Positions 45,240-57,385 of a DNA stretch of 64,000 bases are shown here, one piece after another; the first letter of the stretch is position 1, and each line of letters opens with the position of its first letter. Both the position numbers and the translations under genes were made by a program. This stretch comes from Gentiana macrophylla (lineage: Eukaryota; Streptophyta; Magnoliopsida; Gentianales; Gentianaceae), in assembly GCA_026214975.1 (NCBI GenBank), contig CM047814.1:21289541-21353540 (forward strand). Direction: 5' to 3'. Under the pieces are notes generated by a model that ran no database searches, was not told the origin of the DNA, and worked only from the letters and a program-made list of their open reading frames with translations.

Positions 45240-46163
45240 AAAATGGGTTTTGGCACTTTTGGTCCCCATCTTTTAGTTTTGTCTCTGAAATAACTCACAT
45301 TTTTTTGAACAATACTTTTGGTCCCTTAACTTTGTATAACTAACTATTAATTAGGAACTTAAAATGGTGTTGTCTGTTGTGTTAGGGCAACAACTAACTT
45401 GGGGCTTTGTGTCTGAAATAACCCGCATTTTTCTGAACGACACTTAAAATGGTGTTGTCTTTGTATAACTTACTATTAGTTAAAATAACTCGCATTTTCC
45501 TGAACGACACTTAAAATGGTGTTGTCCTTGTATAACTAATTAGTTAGGCACTTAAAATGATGTTGTCTAACTTGGGGCTTTGTCTCTGAAATAACTTGCG
45601 TTTTTCTAAACGACTTAAATGGTGTTTTCTGAATGACACTTTTGGTCCTGTAACTTTGTATACGACACTTAGGCTCTGTTTGTTTTGGGTTGTAGTTTTT
45701 TTTTAGAGTTTTTTTGGGAGTTTTTTTTAGATAAAGTTATTGAAGTAATAATTAGAAAGTTGATGTGGTAAAATAAAGTAGAATAATGATTGGTGTAGAT
45801 TATGAAATGATTGGTGAAATAAAGTAGAATAATGAATAAAATAATGGTAAAAAAGTAATAAAATTGATAAAGTGAAATAATGATAGATGATTTAATATTT
45901 TTTTATTTGTAGTTGAAGACTTGATTGGTGTGAGAATTGTAAGAAATGATTGGTGATGTGATGGAAAAAAAACTCCCAAAAAAACATCTTGCAAAACAAA
46001 CGGAACCTTAAAATGGTGTTTTCTGAACGACACTTTTGGACCCGTAACTTTGTATACGACACTTAAAATGGTGTTTTATGAACGACATTTTTTGTCCAGT
46101 AACTTCGTATAACTAAAGGGAACTTAAAATGGTGTTGTCTATTGTGTTAGGGCAACAACTAAC
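45240..46163 (+). repeat. Irregular minisatellite interrupted by a MITE
   Basis: Phrases such as AAAATGGTGTTGTCT, TGAAATAACTCGCATTTTTCTGAACGACACTT and CAACAACTAACTTGGGGCTT recur in varying order from 45240, before and after the MITE at 45672-46007. They continue to the family A insertion at 46164, and ACTAACTTGG reappears just past that element at 55345. No ORF. Confidence 0.75.
45672..46007. mobile_element. Tourist-like (PIF/Harbinger) MITE with TTA target duplication
   Basis: The left end GGCTCTGTTTGTTTTG and right end CAAAACAAACGGAACC are inverted repeats at 14 of 16 positions, flanked by TTA on both sides (45669-45671; 46008-46010). Removing the element and one TTA restores the minisatellite phrase GACACTTAAAATGGTGTT. 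336 bp, AT-rich, no ORF. Confidence 0.85.
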
Positions 46164-48072
46164 TGTTGAAATAGTGTCCTAAACCCAATCGGGTTGGACT
46201 GGATCCGACCGGGTCGGATCATTTTTACTATTTCTCTATGTTTATACATATATTAAATGGCTTTTATGTTATTATATATTTGTTGGTTTAACGGACCAAT
46301 TACGATATTGTTATATGATAACGTCCTTAGTGTCAAACTGTGAAAGAGAAACCATGATAGTCATTATGGTTTATGAGACTTAAATGTCTCTAGTCGCAAA
46401 TACCGTCAAACGGGACATTGATGGTACGATTAGACTAGCACGTATTGGATGTCTTCTATCTTATTGAAGGTAGGGATAGATCTCGTCTATCAAAGCATAG
46501 GGACACTTGGACTGTACGTGGACGTGTATTAGAGAATGTGTACGTTAGACTGACCCACGTACTTTATTAAGTGTGGCACTATGTGGCGGTTGTGTAATTA
46601 TCCTGAGACCGGAGTCTTCATGATATCGCGGTGTGGATTGTCATACTTTGACACTATTGAGGTTTCTCCTAGCCATGGGGCGATCATGCGATAGTGATTG
46701 GGTGTGATACTGAAGTATGTGTAGGATTCATGTTGCTTGTCCGAAAATCGTGTATCCTATTATTAGGAGTAAATATCCGAAAGGGCCTTCTTATAAGGAT
46801 TGTCTTATTCTCGAAAGTCTTTGAAAATCGGAAGTAATATGTTACTTCGAGAGAACAGGATATCCAGATTATAAGATACGGTCGTTAATGTATTGACACT
46901 CGAGATACGACCGTATGGATATTATTACAACGATAGGATTCTATTTACACGGTAACCGTTTCACATGAAAGGTAGTAGTCATTGCATTTGACTCTTCCGA
47001 TGATTGGGGGTCACGGTGTGTTGCTAGACACTATTCCGTGATCGTTAGGCATGAAGGGCATTTTCGTAATTTGCACTTTGTGCCTACGGCCAACATATTC
47101 GGAAGCCTATCGGGTCACACACATAAAAATATCTAGCCGGATTAAAATGCTGTTATAGTGATAACCAAATAAGGAAAGTTTATCTCGACTATAAAGTGTT
47201 ATAGTGGTAAATTAATATGGTGGTATTTATTTATCAAGAATAAATTGAATACAAGATATTAATTATTTTGATTAATTTAATATACATATGATGTATATGT
47301 GTGTCGAAAATATGTATATATGATATACATGTATTTTGCAAATTAATTAATCATAGTATTACATTAATTAAAAAAATATTCTCGATGCCAATTTAATGGC
47401 TATACGGCGCAGGTAACAGTGTATTAAGATACACTTGGATTGTGCAATTTAATTAATGAGATTATCATATATTAATATTGGATATTAGTTGATTTTGGAA
47501 AAATTGATTTATGATAATAAGATAAAGATAGTCAATATTAGATATTGACAATATCTTAAAAATATTTAATATGAGATATTAAATTAAATGAGAAAAATCA
47601 ATCAAAGGTATTTTCCTTATTTTACTAGTAAAATGTTTTCTTTCTCCCCAATCTACTGGGAAGCTTCTCCCAATCAGATTGGGATTGATAAGTGGCGCCC
47701 CAACACCCTATATAAGAAAGGGGTTGACTAGCTCTTTTATACATCATGATTTCAAGAGACTAATAGTTCTTGTGAAAAATAAGAGAGCTTCCTAGAAAGA
47801 GTTTTGAGAGAGAGAAAATGTCGGTCTAGCAAATGAGTTTTTCTAGCAGCAATCCAATGGTGGATTCCGGTGGGTTGTCGTGTGGACTAGCGGTAGAGGC
47901 CGAACGATTGGGCAGCTCCGTGCACCACTACTCTCCTTAGACGGTCAAAGCGTCGATCTTTTAGATCAAGCAAGGTAACCACCGTCTACTAACTTATTAT
48001 GTTTATTGCTTAAACGAAGTCGATCCTGGTTAAAAGGAAATTTCGCTGCGTTCCAACATAGATTTCCTAACA
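46164..48072 (+). repeat. 5' LTR of family A
   Basis: TGTTGAAATAGTGTCC to CCTAACA. A TATATAA box lies at 47709-47715. Compared with the 3' LTR it has small indels (for example lacking about 30 bp found at about 53625 after GATGAGA) and scattered substitutions. Confidence 0.92.
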
Positions 48073-48073
48073 G

Positions 48074-48085
48074 TGGTATCAGAGC
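48074..48085 (+). other. Primer binding site of family A
   Basis: TGGTATCAGAGC, exactly the initiator-Met tRNA priming sequence, one base after the LTR end. Confidence 0.92.
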
Positions 48086-51000
48086 GAGCTTCGAGCTTAA
48101 GCAATAAGCATGTTAATTTGCGTAGTTAATTTTATCGTTTAAATCACGTAATTTAAAAGATGAAAGATTTTTTATTCGCAAAACGATATACGAAAAGAAG
48201 AAGAAAAAAACGACTTGGGTGGTGCTCGGCCGACTGGCGGCGGCACCACAACCGTCCGGTGGCCGGCGGCTTCGGCAGCCTCCTGGCTGTCGGTGTCAGC
48301 TGGTGGCTGCGTGTTGGGTCCCTTCTTTTTGTTTTGTGTATTTTGTGATTCAATATGGTTCATAGTTGTGATTAATATCTATTTGTTTAGTTAGTGTCAT
48401 GCAGCTAACTAATGGTTCAAATAGTTTGGACCATTGAGATGCTATATGGCATTATATGGTAATATGATTAACCTAGGCTTTTCCAAATTTTGTTTGGAAT
48501 AGACCTAGGCCCTTTTCAAAATATTTGATTTTGAAAAGGGTCCAGGTGGGTGCTTTTGGTTTTGAAAACCAAACGCATCACTTTTGAATAAGAATAAAAA
48601 ATAAAAATAAAAACTAAAGAGACTTAATTTTAATTTTGATTTATTTTTAGAATAGTTCTAATTAATTAAAATTAAATTTGAAATCGTTTAAAATTAACCG
48701 TTAATTTTATTTCGATTAAAATCATTTAATTAATTAAATGTTAATTAGTTAATTGATTAGATAAAATTATTTAATTGATTAAACGTTAATCGAGTAATTA
48801 AGACGCAAGCTGGTAATTTTAGTATTTATCTTTTTCATAAGATTTTATTGTATGGATTAGATATGTTAGATATAATATGATTATATTAATTCGATTGATC
48901 GCTTAACTCACCAATAGGATAGATGTGAATTATTTAAATTTTCTGTTTGTTTTAAAATTGTCCTAGGCCGTTATGAAGAACGTGACCTAGTTTATTTTCT
49001 GCATTATCCCATTCCCGTTAGCTCCCCCGTGTACAGTGGGTGTATTTATTTTATTAGATAGAATATTATGTAACAAGAATGGAGCAGGAGATGGAGACAA
49101 AAAAAGATAAAGATCCCAATGGAGATGGCGGATTAAAGATCCTATTGACTGTTGCAGCTACCCTTAGATTGTGACCCGCGGTTTCGTCAGTTTGTAATCG
49201 AAACCGCACATAGGAAAAGTCCATGATCATACCGGTTAATTTATGCATTTGTTATTTTGTGCTTGTATTTATTTTATGTGATACGATAGATGCATGACTT
49301 GACACGATCTAGAAAAATGTGTAGGATTTATGTCTATAGAGATAGATATTTTGACGTGACCGTAATTAAAATTAATTAAGTGAATTAATTTACATAAATA
49401 CTTCCACAACAAAAATCAAGTCGAAAATTTGTCTCCCGATATTATAATGACGGTAATGAGCCCTTGTTCGGATCCAACTGATCGGCCCTCATCGGGAGTT
49501 GACCTACCTTGGGTATATCGTTATTATTGAGATATGATCGCATGAGATCTCATGAATCTTGGGTTATGACTTGACTAGAATATTGTGGTGATTGGCCCTC
49601 GTCAGGACCGTCTTATTTTAGAGACAAGGGATTGGCTACCACATAGAGATGTGTAGTGTCAAAGAGTTGACTAGTCAACTACCAAGAGTCACATAGAGAT
49701 GTGATTGGTAAAGTGTTACCTACCTTTCGAATTATTCCGGTTGATCGACCCTCGTCGGGAATCGGGGTAACTAGATGAGATCTTGGCCACTAAAGAATTT
49801 TTGAAAGATTCTTGAAAGTCGATTGGGAGTAGTTGACTAGTGGGAGCAAAATCATAAACCAAAAGACCATTTTTGATTTGCATGTACAGACAACAACACT
49901 TTATCTTTATTTTATGTTGTAGTTTTTAGCAAACTTTTATATTTATGTTTTTATTCTCGAATGTTAAAACCAAATTATGACTGTTACCTTTTGAGAAAAG
50001 TTTTCAAGTAAGGTTAAGTAATTTAATCCTTTTAAATTAAGCAATGACACGAGCAACCTCGTTATAGTAGTCAGAGACAAGAAGACTACATATTTGATGG
50101 AGTGCTCCAAGACTTTAATTATTAATGAAAAACGGAAGCTCATGATATGATTAAATCACTTGAAATAAGTTTCAACGAATTAATCATATATTGTATACGA
50201 TCCAATATGATCATTCTGTCATACGATGACAATTAATTCAACGTTGGATAAGAATGACCGCATCGAATTTTGGAAAGGTTGTTTTCAAAGTTGTAAGATT
50301 TAAGTATCGACTTAATTCTTAAATCATTGAAGATTAAATGGTTCATGTTTTGAATATGATTCAAAAGGTTAAATAAACTAATAAACTTTAGATTTTCTTT
50401 AAGAAAGAAAGTTGGAGACGTAGCTCTTGTAATTTCTCTTAAGCCTTATGACGACTAAATTGAGAAATATTTACAAGTGCTTAAGGGATTAAAAGGAATG
50501 TTAGGGCATGTGCTTAAAATAAGAGATCTTATCAAAGTCTCCATTCTAGGCAAGTGAGTTGAAATAAATCTATCTAAGTTCAAGTCAACTCTTAGATATA
50601 TGATATCTTACGAGTATGATTAAGTTGGAAAGATTAAATGCAGAATACACCTAGATACGAAAAATGAAGCAAACGTTGCGACATTTTCGGTTTTGTATTC
50701 TGAGTCTAGTAAACTGATAAAGGAACTAAATAAATGTTATTGTGTTCCGGTTCTTATGAAGAACACGAGCTCAGTTGTTTGTTAGGATTTGGTAGACATA
50801 TTCAATTGAACGGAATAAATGTTATTCCGATTAAGTTGAACAGTCACTGAATCTAACATACTAGATTGATGCCACTATATAGTTGATATAAGTGATAAAT
50901 CTCAACCAAATGTTTGAATGGCTGTTATCCTTGATATTTGTGGTTGTTCTAGATGTCGACTCTCTGGAAGAGAAACGTTAATCAAATTTCATTCTGATGA

Positions 51001-51599
51001 TGTATGAACCATGTGATTATGAATCATGTGGGTAATACGTATTTTATCTAAAGATGACTAAAATACCCTTTTATGAAAATGTTATAAAATCTAGAAAATT
51101 GCCTAAAGCCTAAACATACTGATGTTTGTTGGCTTATGACAATTAATTGCCTGAATGATATTATTGTTTATTACTCTCTTTGACTATTTTAAAAATAGCC
51201 AAGTGTACCCAATGAAGTGCGAAGTTCAAAAAGCCCGAAAAGCTTGAGCTAGTACGAACATGAGATAGATGAACTGCTTAGGTATTAATCTTCAATTGGA
51301 TTGAAGTAATTAATACCTGAAGGGTGTTTCAGAAGTTGTCTGAAACGGAATAATATTCTCCCTTGAAGGATACCATTTTTGGATACGCAATTAGATTGTG
51401 TTTCTAAAATGGAAACAACACTTTATATGATAAATGTGTGACGTAAGCCATGCGAAGTATCCATTACCTGTTTTGGGATAGTGCTTTTATACAACATATA
51501 TACTTAACCCAGTTCCAAAGAATAAAGGTTGAAATAAATTCCATATCTGATATGGAAGACGATAACATCAAATTCATCTTAACCGATGATTTATAGTTG
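48086..51599 (+). other. Family A leader and unrecognised gag region
   Basis: 48086 to about 49870 is the untranslated leader shared, inverted, with about 691-2488. It includes a GC-rich CGGCCGAC-GGCGGCGG block (48222-48300) and repeated phrases around GATTGGCCCTCGTC (49500-49760). 49870-51599 should hold gag and protease by position but is so broken that I cannot recognise a domain. Confidence 0.6.
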
Positions 51600-53414
51600 T
51601 TGTGCTTCTAGCAAGCAAGCAGTGTCTGAAAGGCTTGGATCCTAGTACGACATATGCAACTTTGTGGCATATCTTAGCAAGTACGCTAGATATTATTTAC
51701 TTACCCCTGGAGCAAAACTATATGTCTCCAAACATGCCGTCTTCTGGAGGAAATGTCTCTACCAAAAGAGACAGTGGGAGTAAATAAAATCTCAAAAGAG
51801 TTTGAGAACCATAAAGAGATATTCAACCATTGGAACATGAGCAGACGCCGCATAGCGATGAGGTGTAGGACACTGCTCAATGCACAAAAGTACTCTATGA
51901 GTCTGCAGATGACCACACGCCTGAAAGGGCTACTGGTATGTTCATCTTGAAGACTGAAGATCTCACGACTTATGCAAGAATGCTTGAAAGGCAAGATTAA
52001 GAGATATGTCTTGGAGTCATACTGTCTGAAGTAGACTCCATGAGTGACATAACATGTTATGAACCTGGTCTGTCATACCTGAGAGGAATGTCTCCAAAAG
52101 GTGTAGCATGTCTTTGTGAAAGACTGACATGGATAGTAATAAGGTTACTGGTTAAGCTGAGTCAATGGCTAAAGGCTATAGGGTGTAAACCTTGTAATCA
52201 CCTCTAAGCTACCATCTATGCTTAAGTCTATTCAGATAGCGCTTGTTGTAGCTACGTATCATGGCTATATGGTAGTGTTGAAAACGTTGGGCCAAAGGCT
52301 TGATGTTCATAGACGATATCATGATGTGTAAGCTTATGAGATCCATTTATGGCCTCAAACAAGTTTCTCCATATAAGTTCTTTACTTTGATAAATAAAAA
52401 GAGTCTGATTTCATCAAGAGGAAAGATATGCCTAATGTGCAAGAGGGTTAGTGGGAGTGTTAAAGTTTTGAGCAAGGTATTGGATATCCTGCTCGGAATC
52501 GTCACCCCATGTCACAGTCAATTAATATTTGGTAGTTCAAGGTCTTTAAGAAAGATATATGAATAGAAGTTCTTATTTTAGAAGTAAGAATCTATAGTGA
52601 TAGATTTGGATACTGCCTGGTTATCACAGTTCACCTGCATAGATGGGATGCTAAAGGAGTTTAGCATAGATCATAGCAAGAGATACTGCTAGCCGGTATT
52701 CTCGGGATCCATCTATGATATGACGTCATTCCAAAAAGATAAGGTGAGAGATGATACTTATGAAAGGTCTCATTGCTTCTGAAATAGGGTCCATCATAAG
52801 TGTTGTGAGTTAAACCGGATGTTCATACTTCATTAAAAGTCATGAGCATGTTTGAAAGTGATTCTGGTATATGTCGAGAATATCCTTAAAAGTGTTAAGG
52901 ATGAGTTTCTAGTTTATTAAAACTTGGAATTGGATAAACGTAGATATACAAATGTATACCCTAAATCTTATGAAGATAGTGGGAGCTACAGTCTGGGCTT
53001 GCAGTCACTTTGATTAAGTGATACAATGAGCTGGAAATGTTCTTAGCTAGAAATCATTGAATATTCTACAACTGGGCCAAAACACAGTAGTGCCTTGGAG
53101 GCGCAGCGGGAGCAGTACATGGATCTAGAAGGTTCACTCCCGAACCTTGTACTGTTCTTCCACCTTTACTATATAACTGATATAGTGGTGGTTTCATTGC
53201 TTGAAGCAAGGACCAGGGTCTCGTCAGAGATTCATGTGTGTGTTGAGGCGGTTCCTTTTGACTTGATCATTTGGAGCATGATATGAAGATGGCCTGAGTC
53301 ACCACGGATAGTGATCCGTTCACGCTGAGGGTTGGTTGCGAGTATTGCATAAATTCTTGTGTCTCAACTTGGTCTTGTGTGTACGAGTGATTGGCTTTAG
53401 GCCAAGTGTGAGAT
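51600..53414 (+). pseudogene. Family A copia-type pol remnants
   Basis: Pieces in changing frames follow copia order. KHAVF and LPKETVG-like residues (about 51735-51775) are the integrase C-terminal motif of copia elements. KLMRSIYGLKQ (52330-52362) is RT block KSLYGLKQ, and FIDDI lies just before it. About 52630-52760 corresponds to the RT thumb and connection, and 53080-53290 to RNase H. Every domain is frameshifted. Confidence 0.65.
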
Positions 53415-55344
53415 TGTTGAACCTAAACCCAATCGGGTTGGACTGGATCTGACCGGGTCGGATCATTTTTACTATTTTTCTATGTTTAAACATATATTAA
53501 ATGGCTTTTATGTTATTATATATTTGATCGTTTAACGGACCAATTACGATATTGTTATATGATAACGTCGTTAGTGTCAAACTGTGAAAGAGAAACCATG
53601 ATAGTCATTATGGTTGATGAGATCTCGACTCACTTTAAAATGTTTGATACTTAAATGTCTCTAGTCGCATGTACCGTCAAACGGGACATTGATGGTACGA
53701 TTAGACTAGCACGTATTGGATGTCTTCTATCTTATTAAAGGTAGTGATAGATCTCGTCTATCAAAGCGTAGGGACACTTGGATTGTACGTGGACGTGTAT
53801 TAAAGAATGCGTACGTTAGACTGACCCACTTACTTTATTAAGTGTCACACTATGTGGCGGTTGTGTAATTATTCTCAGACCGGAGTCTTCATGACATCAC
53901 GGTGTGGATTGTCATACTTTGACACTATTGAGGTTTCCCCTAGCCATAGGGCGATCATGCAGTAGTGATTGGGTGTGATATTGAAGCATGCGTAGGATTC
54001 ATGTTGCTCGTCTGGAAATCGCGTATCCTATTAGTAAATATCCGAAAGGGCCTTCTTATAAGGAATGTCTTATTCTCGAAAGTCTTTGCAAAGCGGAAGT
54101 AATATGTTACTTCGAGAGAGTAATATATCCAGATTATAAGATACGGTCGTTAATGTATTGACACTCGAGATACGACCGTATGGATATTATTACAGTGAAA
54201 GGATTCTATTTACACGGTAACCGTTTCACATGAAAGGTAGTAGTCATTGCATTTGACTCTTCCTATGATTGGGGGTCACGGTGTGTTGCTATACGCTACT
54301 CCGTGATCGTTAGGCATGAAGGGCATTTTCATAATTTTCACTTTGTGCCTACGGCCAACATATTCGGAAGCCTATCGGGTCACACACATAAGAACATCTA
54401 GCCGGATTAAAATGCGGTTATAGTGATAACCAAATAAGGAAAGTTTATCTCGACTATAAAGTGTTATAGTGGTAAATTAATATGGTGGTATTTATTTATC
54501 ATGAATAAATTGAATACAAGATATTAATCATGTTGATTAATTAAATATACATATGATGTATATGTGTGTCGAAAATATGTATATACGATACACATGTATT
54601 TTGGAAATTAATTAATCATAGTATTACATTAATTAAAAGAATATTCTGGATGCCAATTTAATGGCTATGAGGCGCACGTAACAGTGTATTAAGATACATT
54701 TGGATTGTGTAATTTAATTAATGAGATTACCATATATTATTATTGGATATTAATTGATTTTGGAAAAATTGATTTATGGTAATAAGATAGTCAATATTAG
54801 ATATTGACAATATCTTGGAAATATTTAATATGAGATATTAAATTAAATGAGATAAATCAATCAAATGTATTTTCCTTATTTTACTAGTAAAATGTTTACT
54901 TTTTCCTCAATCTACTAGGAAGGTTCTTCCAATTAGATTGAGATTGATAAGTGGTGCCCCAACACCATATATAAGAAAGGGGTTGGCCAGCTCTTTTGTG
55001 CATCATAATTCCAAGAGACTAATAGTTCTTGTGAAAAATAAGAGAGCTTCCTAAAGAGAGTTTTGAGAGAGAGAAAATGTCGGTCTAGCAACCGTGTTTT
55101 TTTAGTCGAAAACCAATGGTGTATTCTGGCGGGTTGTTCGTGTGGACTAGCGGTAGAGCCCGAACGCTTGGGCGGCTCCGTGCACCACTACTCTCTTTAG
55201 ACGGTCAAAGTGTCGATCTTTTAGATCAAGCAAGGCAACCACCGTCTACTAACTTATTATGTTTGTTGCTTAAACGAAGTCGATCCTGGTTAAAAGGAAA
55301 TAAAATTTTGAATTCCGATGTGTTCCCGCGTAGATTTCCTAACA
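53415..55344 (+). repeat. 3' LTR of family A
   Basis: It begins TGTTGAACCTAAACCC, lacking the AATAGTGTCC-type bases near the start that the 5' LTR has, and ends CCTAACA followed by TSD CTAAC. A TATATAA box lies at 54968-54974. Confidence 0.92.
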
Positions 55345-55486
55345 CTAACTTGGCCCACATATTTCACTCTATCTTTAGACACTAATTTCTCATTCACCTG
55401 ATATCAAAATCGAGTGATTCAAAAGCCTAAAATCAACTACTATCTTAGTAAAATCTAAAACTTTTTTTAGGTCCCAAAAATTCATT

Positions 55487-55800
55487 CTTTAAGTCATTCA
55501 AATCTGGGTTTGAAGTGGACTGTTCGCCACTTACACTTAAACCCATTTTGGTGCTAAAACACGATAAAGTTCCAACAATTTTCTCTTATAATCTACTTGT
55601 CATAGTAAAAATTAATTCCGTAAGACATTCAAATCCGGACTTGAAGTGGATTATTCACCACTTACACGTAAACCCATTTTGATGCTAAAACACGACAAAG
55701 TTCCAACAATTTTCTCTTATAATCTACTTGTCATAGTAAACAAGATACTCATTATTGTTAACATTCATAGTACACAAGATACTCATTATAGTTAACATTC
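55487..55800 (+). repeat. Two adjacent tandem duplications (about 125 bp x2, about 34 bp x2)
   Basis: CAACAATTTTCTCTTATAATC occurs at about 55575 and 55702 within two about 125-bp copies differing by about 10-15%. Directly after, CAAGATACTCATTAT.GTTAACATTCA occurs twice (about 55741 and 55775). Confidence 0.85.
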
Positions 55801-55883
55801 ACTTACACTTACTAAATGTAACGCCACCAGTCCCGGGCCCGGTAGCACTAAATGAGTCATAAATAATCCAGTCATGTGGTTAG

Positions 55884-56315
55884 CAGTGGCGGAACTAGGA
55901 AATTTTTCTTGGGTGGTCTTGGTCTTTTATATGTATTCTAGCGTGTCCTAAAAAATCCAATGTAAAATAGTATCATTTATCAAAAGATAATGTACATCTA
56001 TCTAGTCATTAACATGTATTAAGTTTTGCATCTATAAAAACTAATGTAATAGTACATATACACATACACAAATAATTTTACTTATCAAAGATAATGTTCA
56101 TCATAATGTATTAGGCATAAGAAAAAAAATCAAACAAAAACAGTAAAATTAAAAACTAAAATAACTGTAAAGCAAGATTTAAACCTGGAACCTATGCTTA
56201 TTGACACTAGAAAAAATTAATTCACAAACCACAATGATAAAAATAAACTCTTTCTTTGTTTTTTTTTTTTTTCAAAACTTGAGACCACCCCACCCAAAGG
56301 GTTGGTCCGCCCCTG
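55884..56315. mobile_element. hAT-type non-autonomous element with perfect 8-bp TSD
   Basis: The ends CAGTGGCGGA and TCCGCCCCTG are inverted repeats at 9 of 10 positions. The flanks are identical, GTGGTTAG at 55876-55883 and 56316-56323. 432 bp with no transposase ORF. It is related at its termini to the element at 36941-37145. Confidence 0.92.
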
Positions 56316-57385
56316 GTGGTTAGACCGTCGTTCTTGCTTTGTGTAAAAGACTAATCCAAATTGACAAGATATTTATGTCTTAAATTTATATGCACGCTCA
56401 TTTTACATTAAATATTGTCTAAACAGACTTATTTTGTAAAACTTCCCCTCTGACAACTTCTTGAAATCTACCGACAGACTAAAATGAATTTAAAATCCAA
56501 ACTTCAGGTTTTACATTGTAGTACTAAGTTTTCTGACATAATAATAGTAATAATAACATATAAAACTTAATAAATCAGAACGAGAACAAAAAGTCCAAGT
56601 TGTAATTAAATTATGAAGCATAGGGTTGTTAAAGTTTAATTGAACGGGGAGAATCCCACTTAACGAAGCTACCAATATAAAATTAGAAGGTGAGCATGAT
56701 AGGTGGCATTATGGGCGCGTCACTCAATACATGAGTCAAGTAAATTATTTTAACAACCGACATAATGACCGTCTACAAACAATGATTCGTAACGAGTCTA
56801 AATTGATAATGATTAAAAAATGATTAAGATAAACGGTATATATTAGTCAAGATATAGAGTTTATTCATATTTGATGATTTCAGTATGAGTAATGAATAAT
56901 ACAGACACAACCGTTGTGATATAATAAATACCACAACGTGCAACATTGATTAAAATAGATATAATAATAATCAATGAGTTTATATTAAGAATAAACAGTA
57001 TAGATATACGTTGTGTTATAACGATTGTGTCTCTATGATAAAATCATAATAAAGAAAAATAAAAAGTTTGGTTGTCATCCGTTATGAACCCCGAGACAAT
57101 TGTTTGATTCTCATTGTCTATGTCGTTACGCGTTTGGACCGTCCCGTTTTCGGCGAGATATTTTTGTGTTACAATCAATTCACTCTTATCTTTACTTCAC
57201 GTCTTCTATTTAATCCTTGTATAGTAAAATCAACTAATAATACAACCAAAAACACCCTCGTTAAGGCAAACGCTTATCTTCTCGAGTCTACTACTACTAC
57301 ATTTTACTAGTGATTTACATATTCTGCTTGTAGGATTCAACTTTTGGGTTTCTGTGCGAAAAAAAAAAAAAAAGGAAGAATCACA

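Larger units (their letters stand above)
46164..55344 (+). mobile_element. Complete family A LTR retrotransposon, coding-dead (TSD CTAAC)
   Basis: LTRs at 46164-48072 (1909 bp) and 53415-55344 (1930 bp) are flanked by CTAAC on both sides (46159-46163; 55345-55349). The order is LTR, PBS, 5.3-kb interior, purine-rich CAAGTGTGAGAT tract, LTR. The interior has no ORF above about 100 codons, but copia-type pol pieces are visible between 51600 and 53300. It is the same family as the copies at 1-4505 and 7576-8845. It inserted into the minisatellite at 45240-46163. Confidence 0.93.
55345..57385. other. Intergenic upstream of HIPP
   Basis: This contains the tandem duplications at 55487-55800, a hAT-type element at 55884-56315 and otherwise AT-rich sequence without convincing ORFs. 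An A-run at about 57359-57373 lies in the HIPP 5' UTR or promoter end. Confidence 0.6.
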
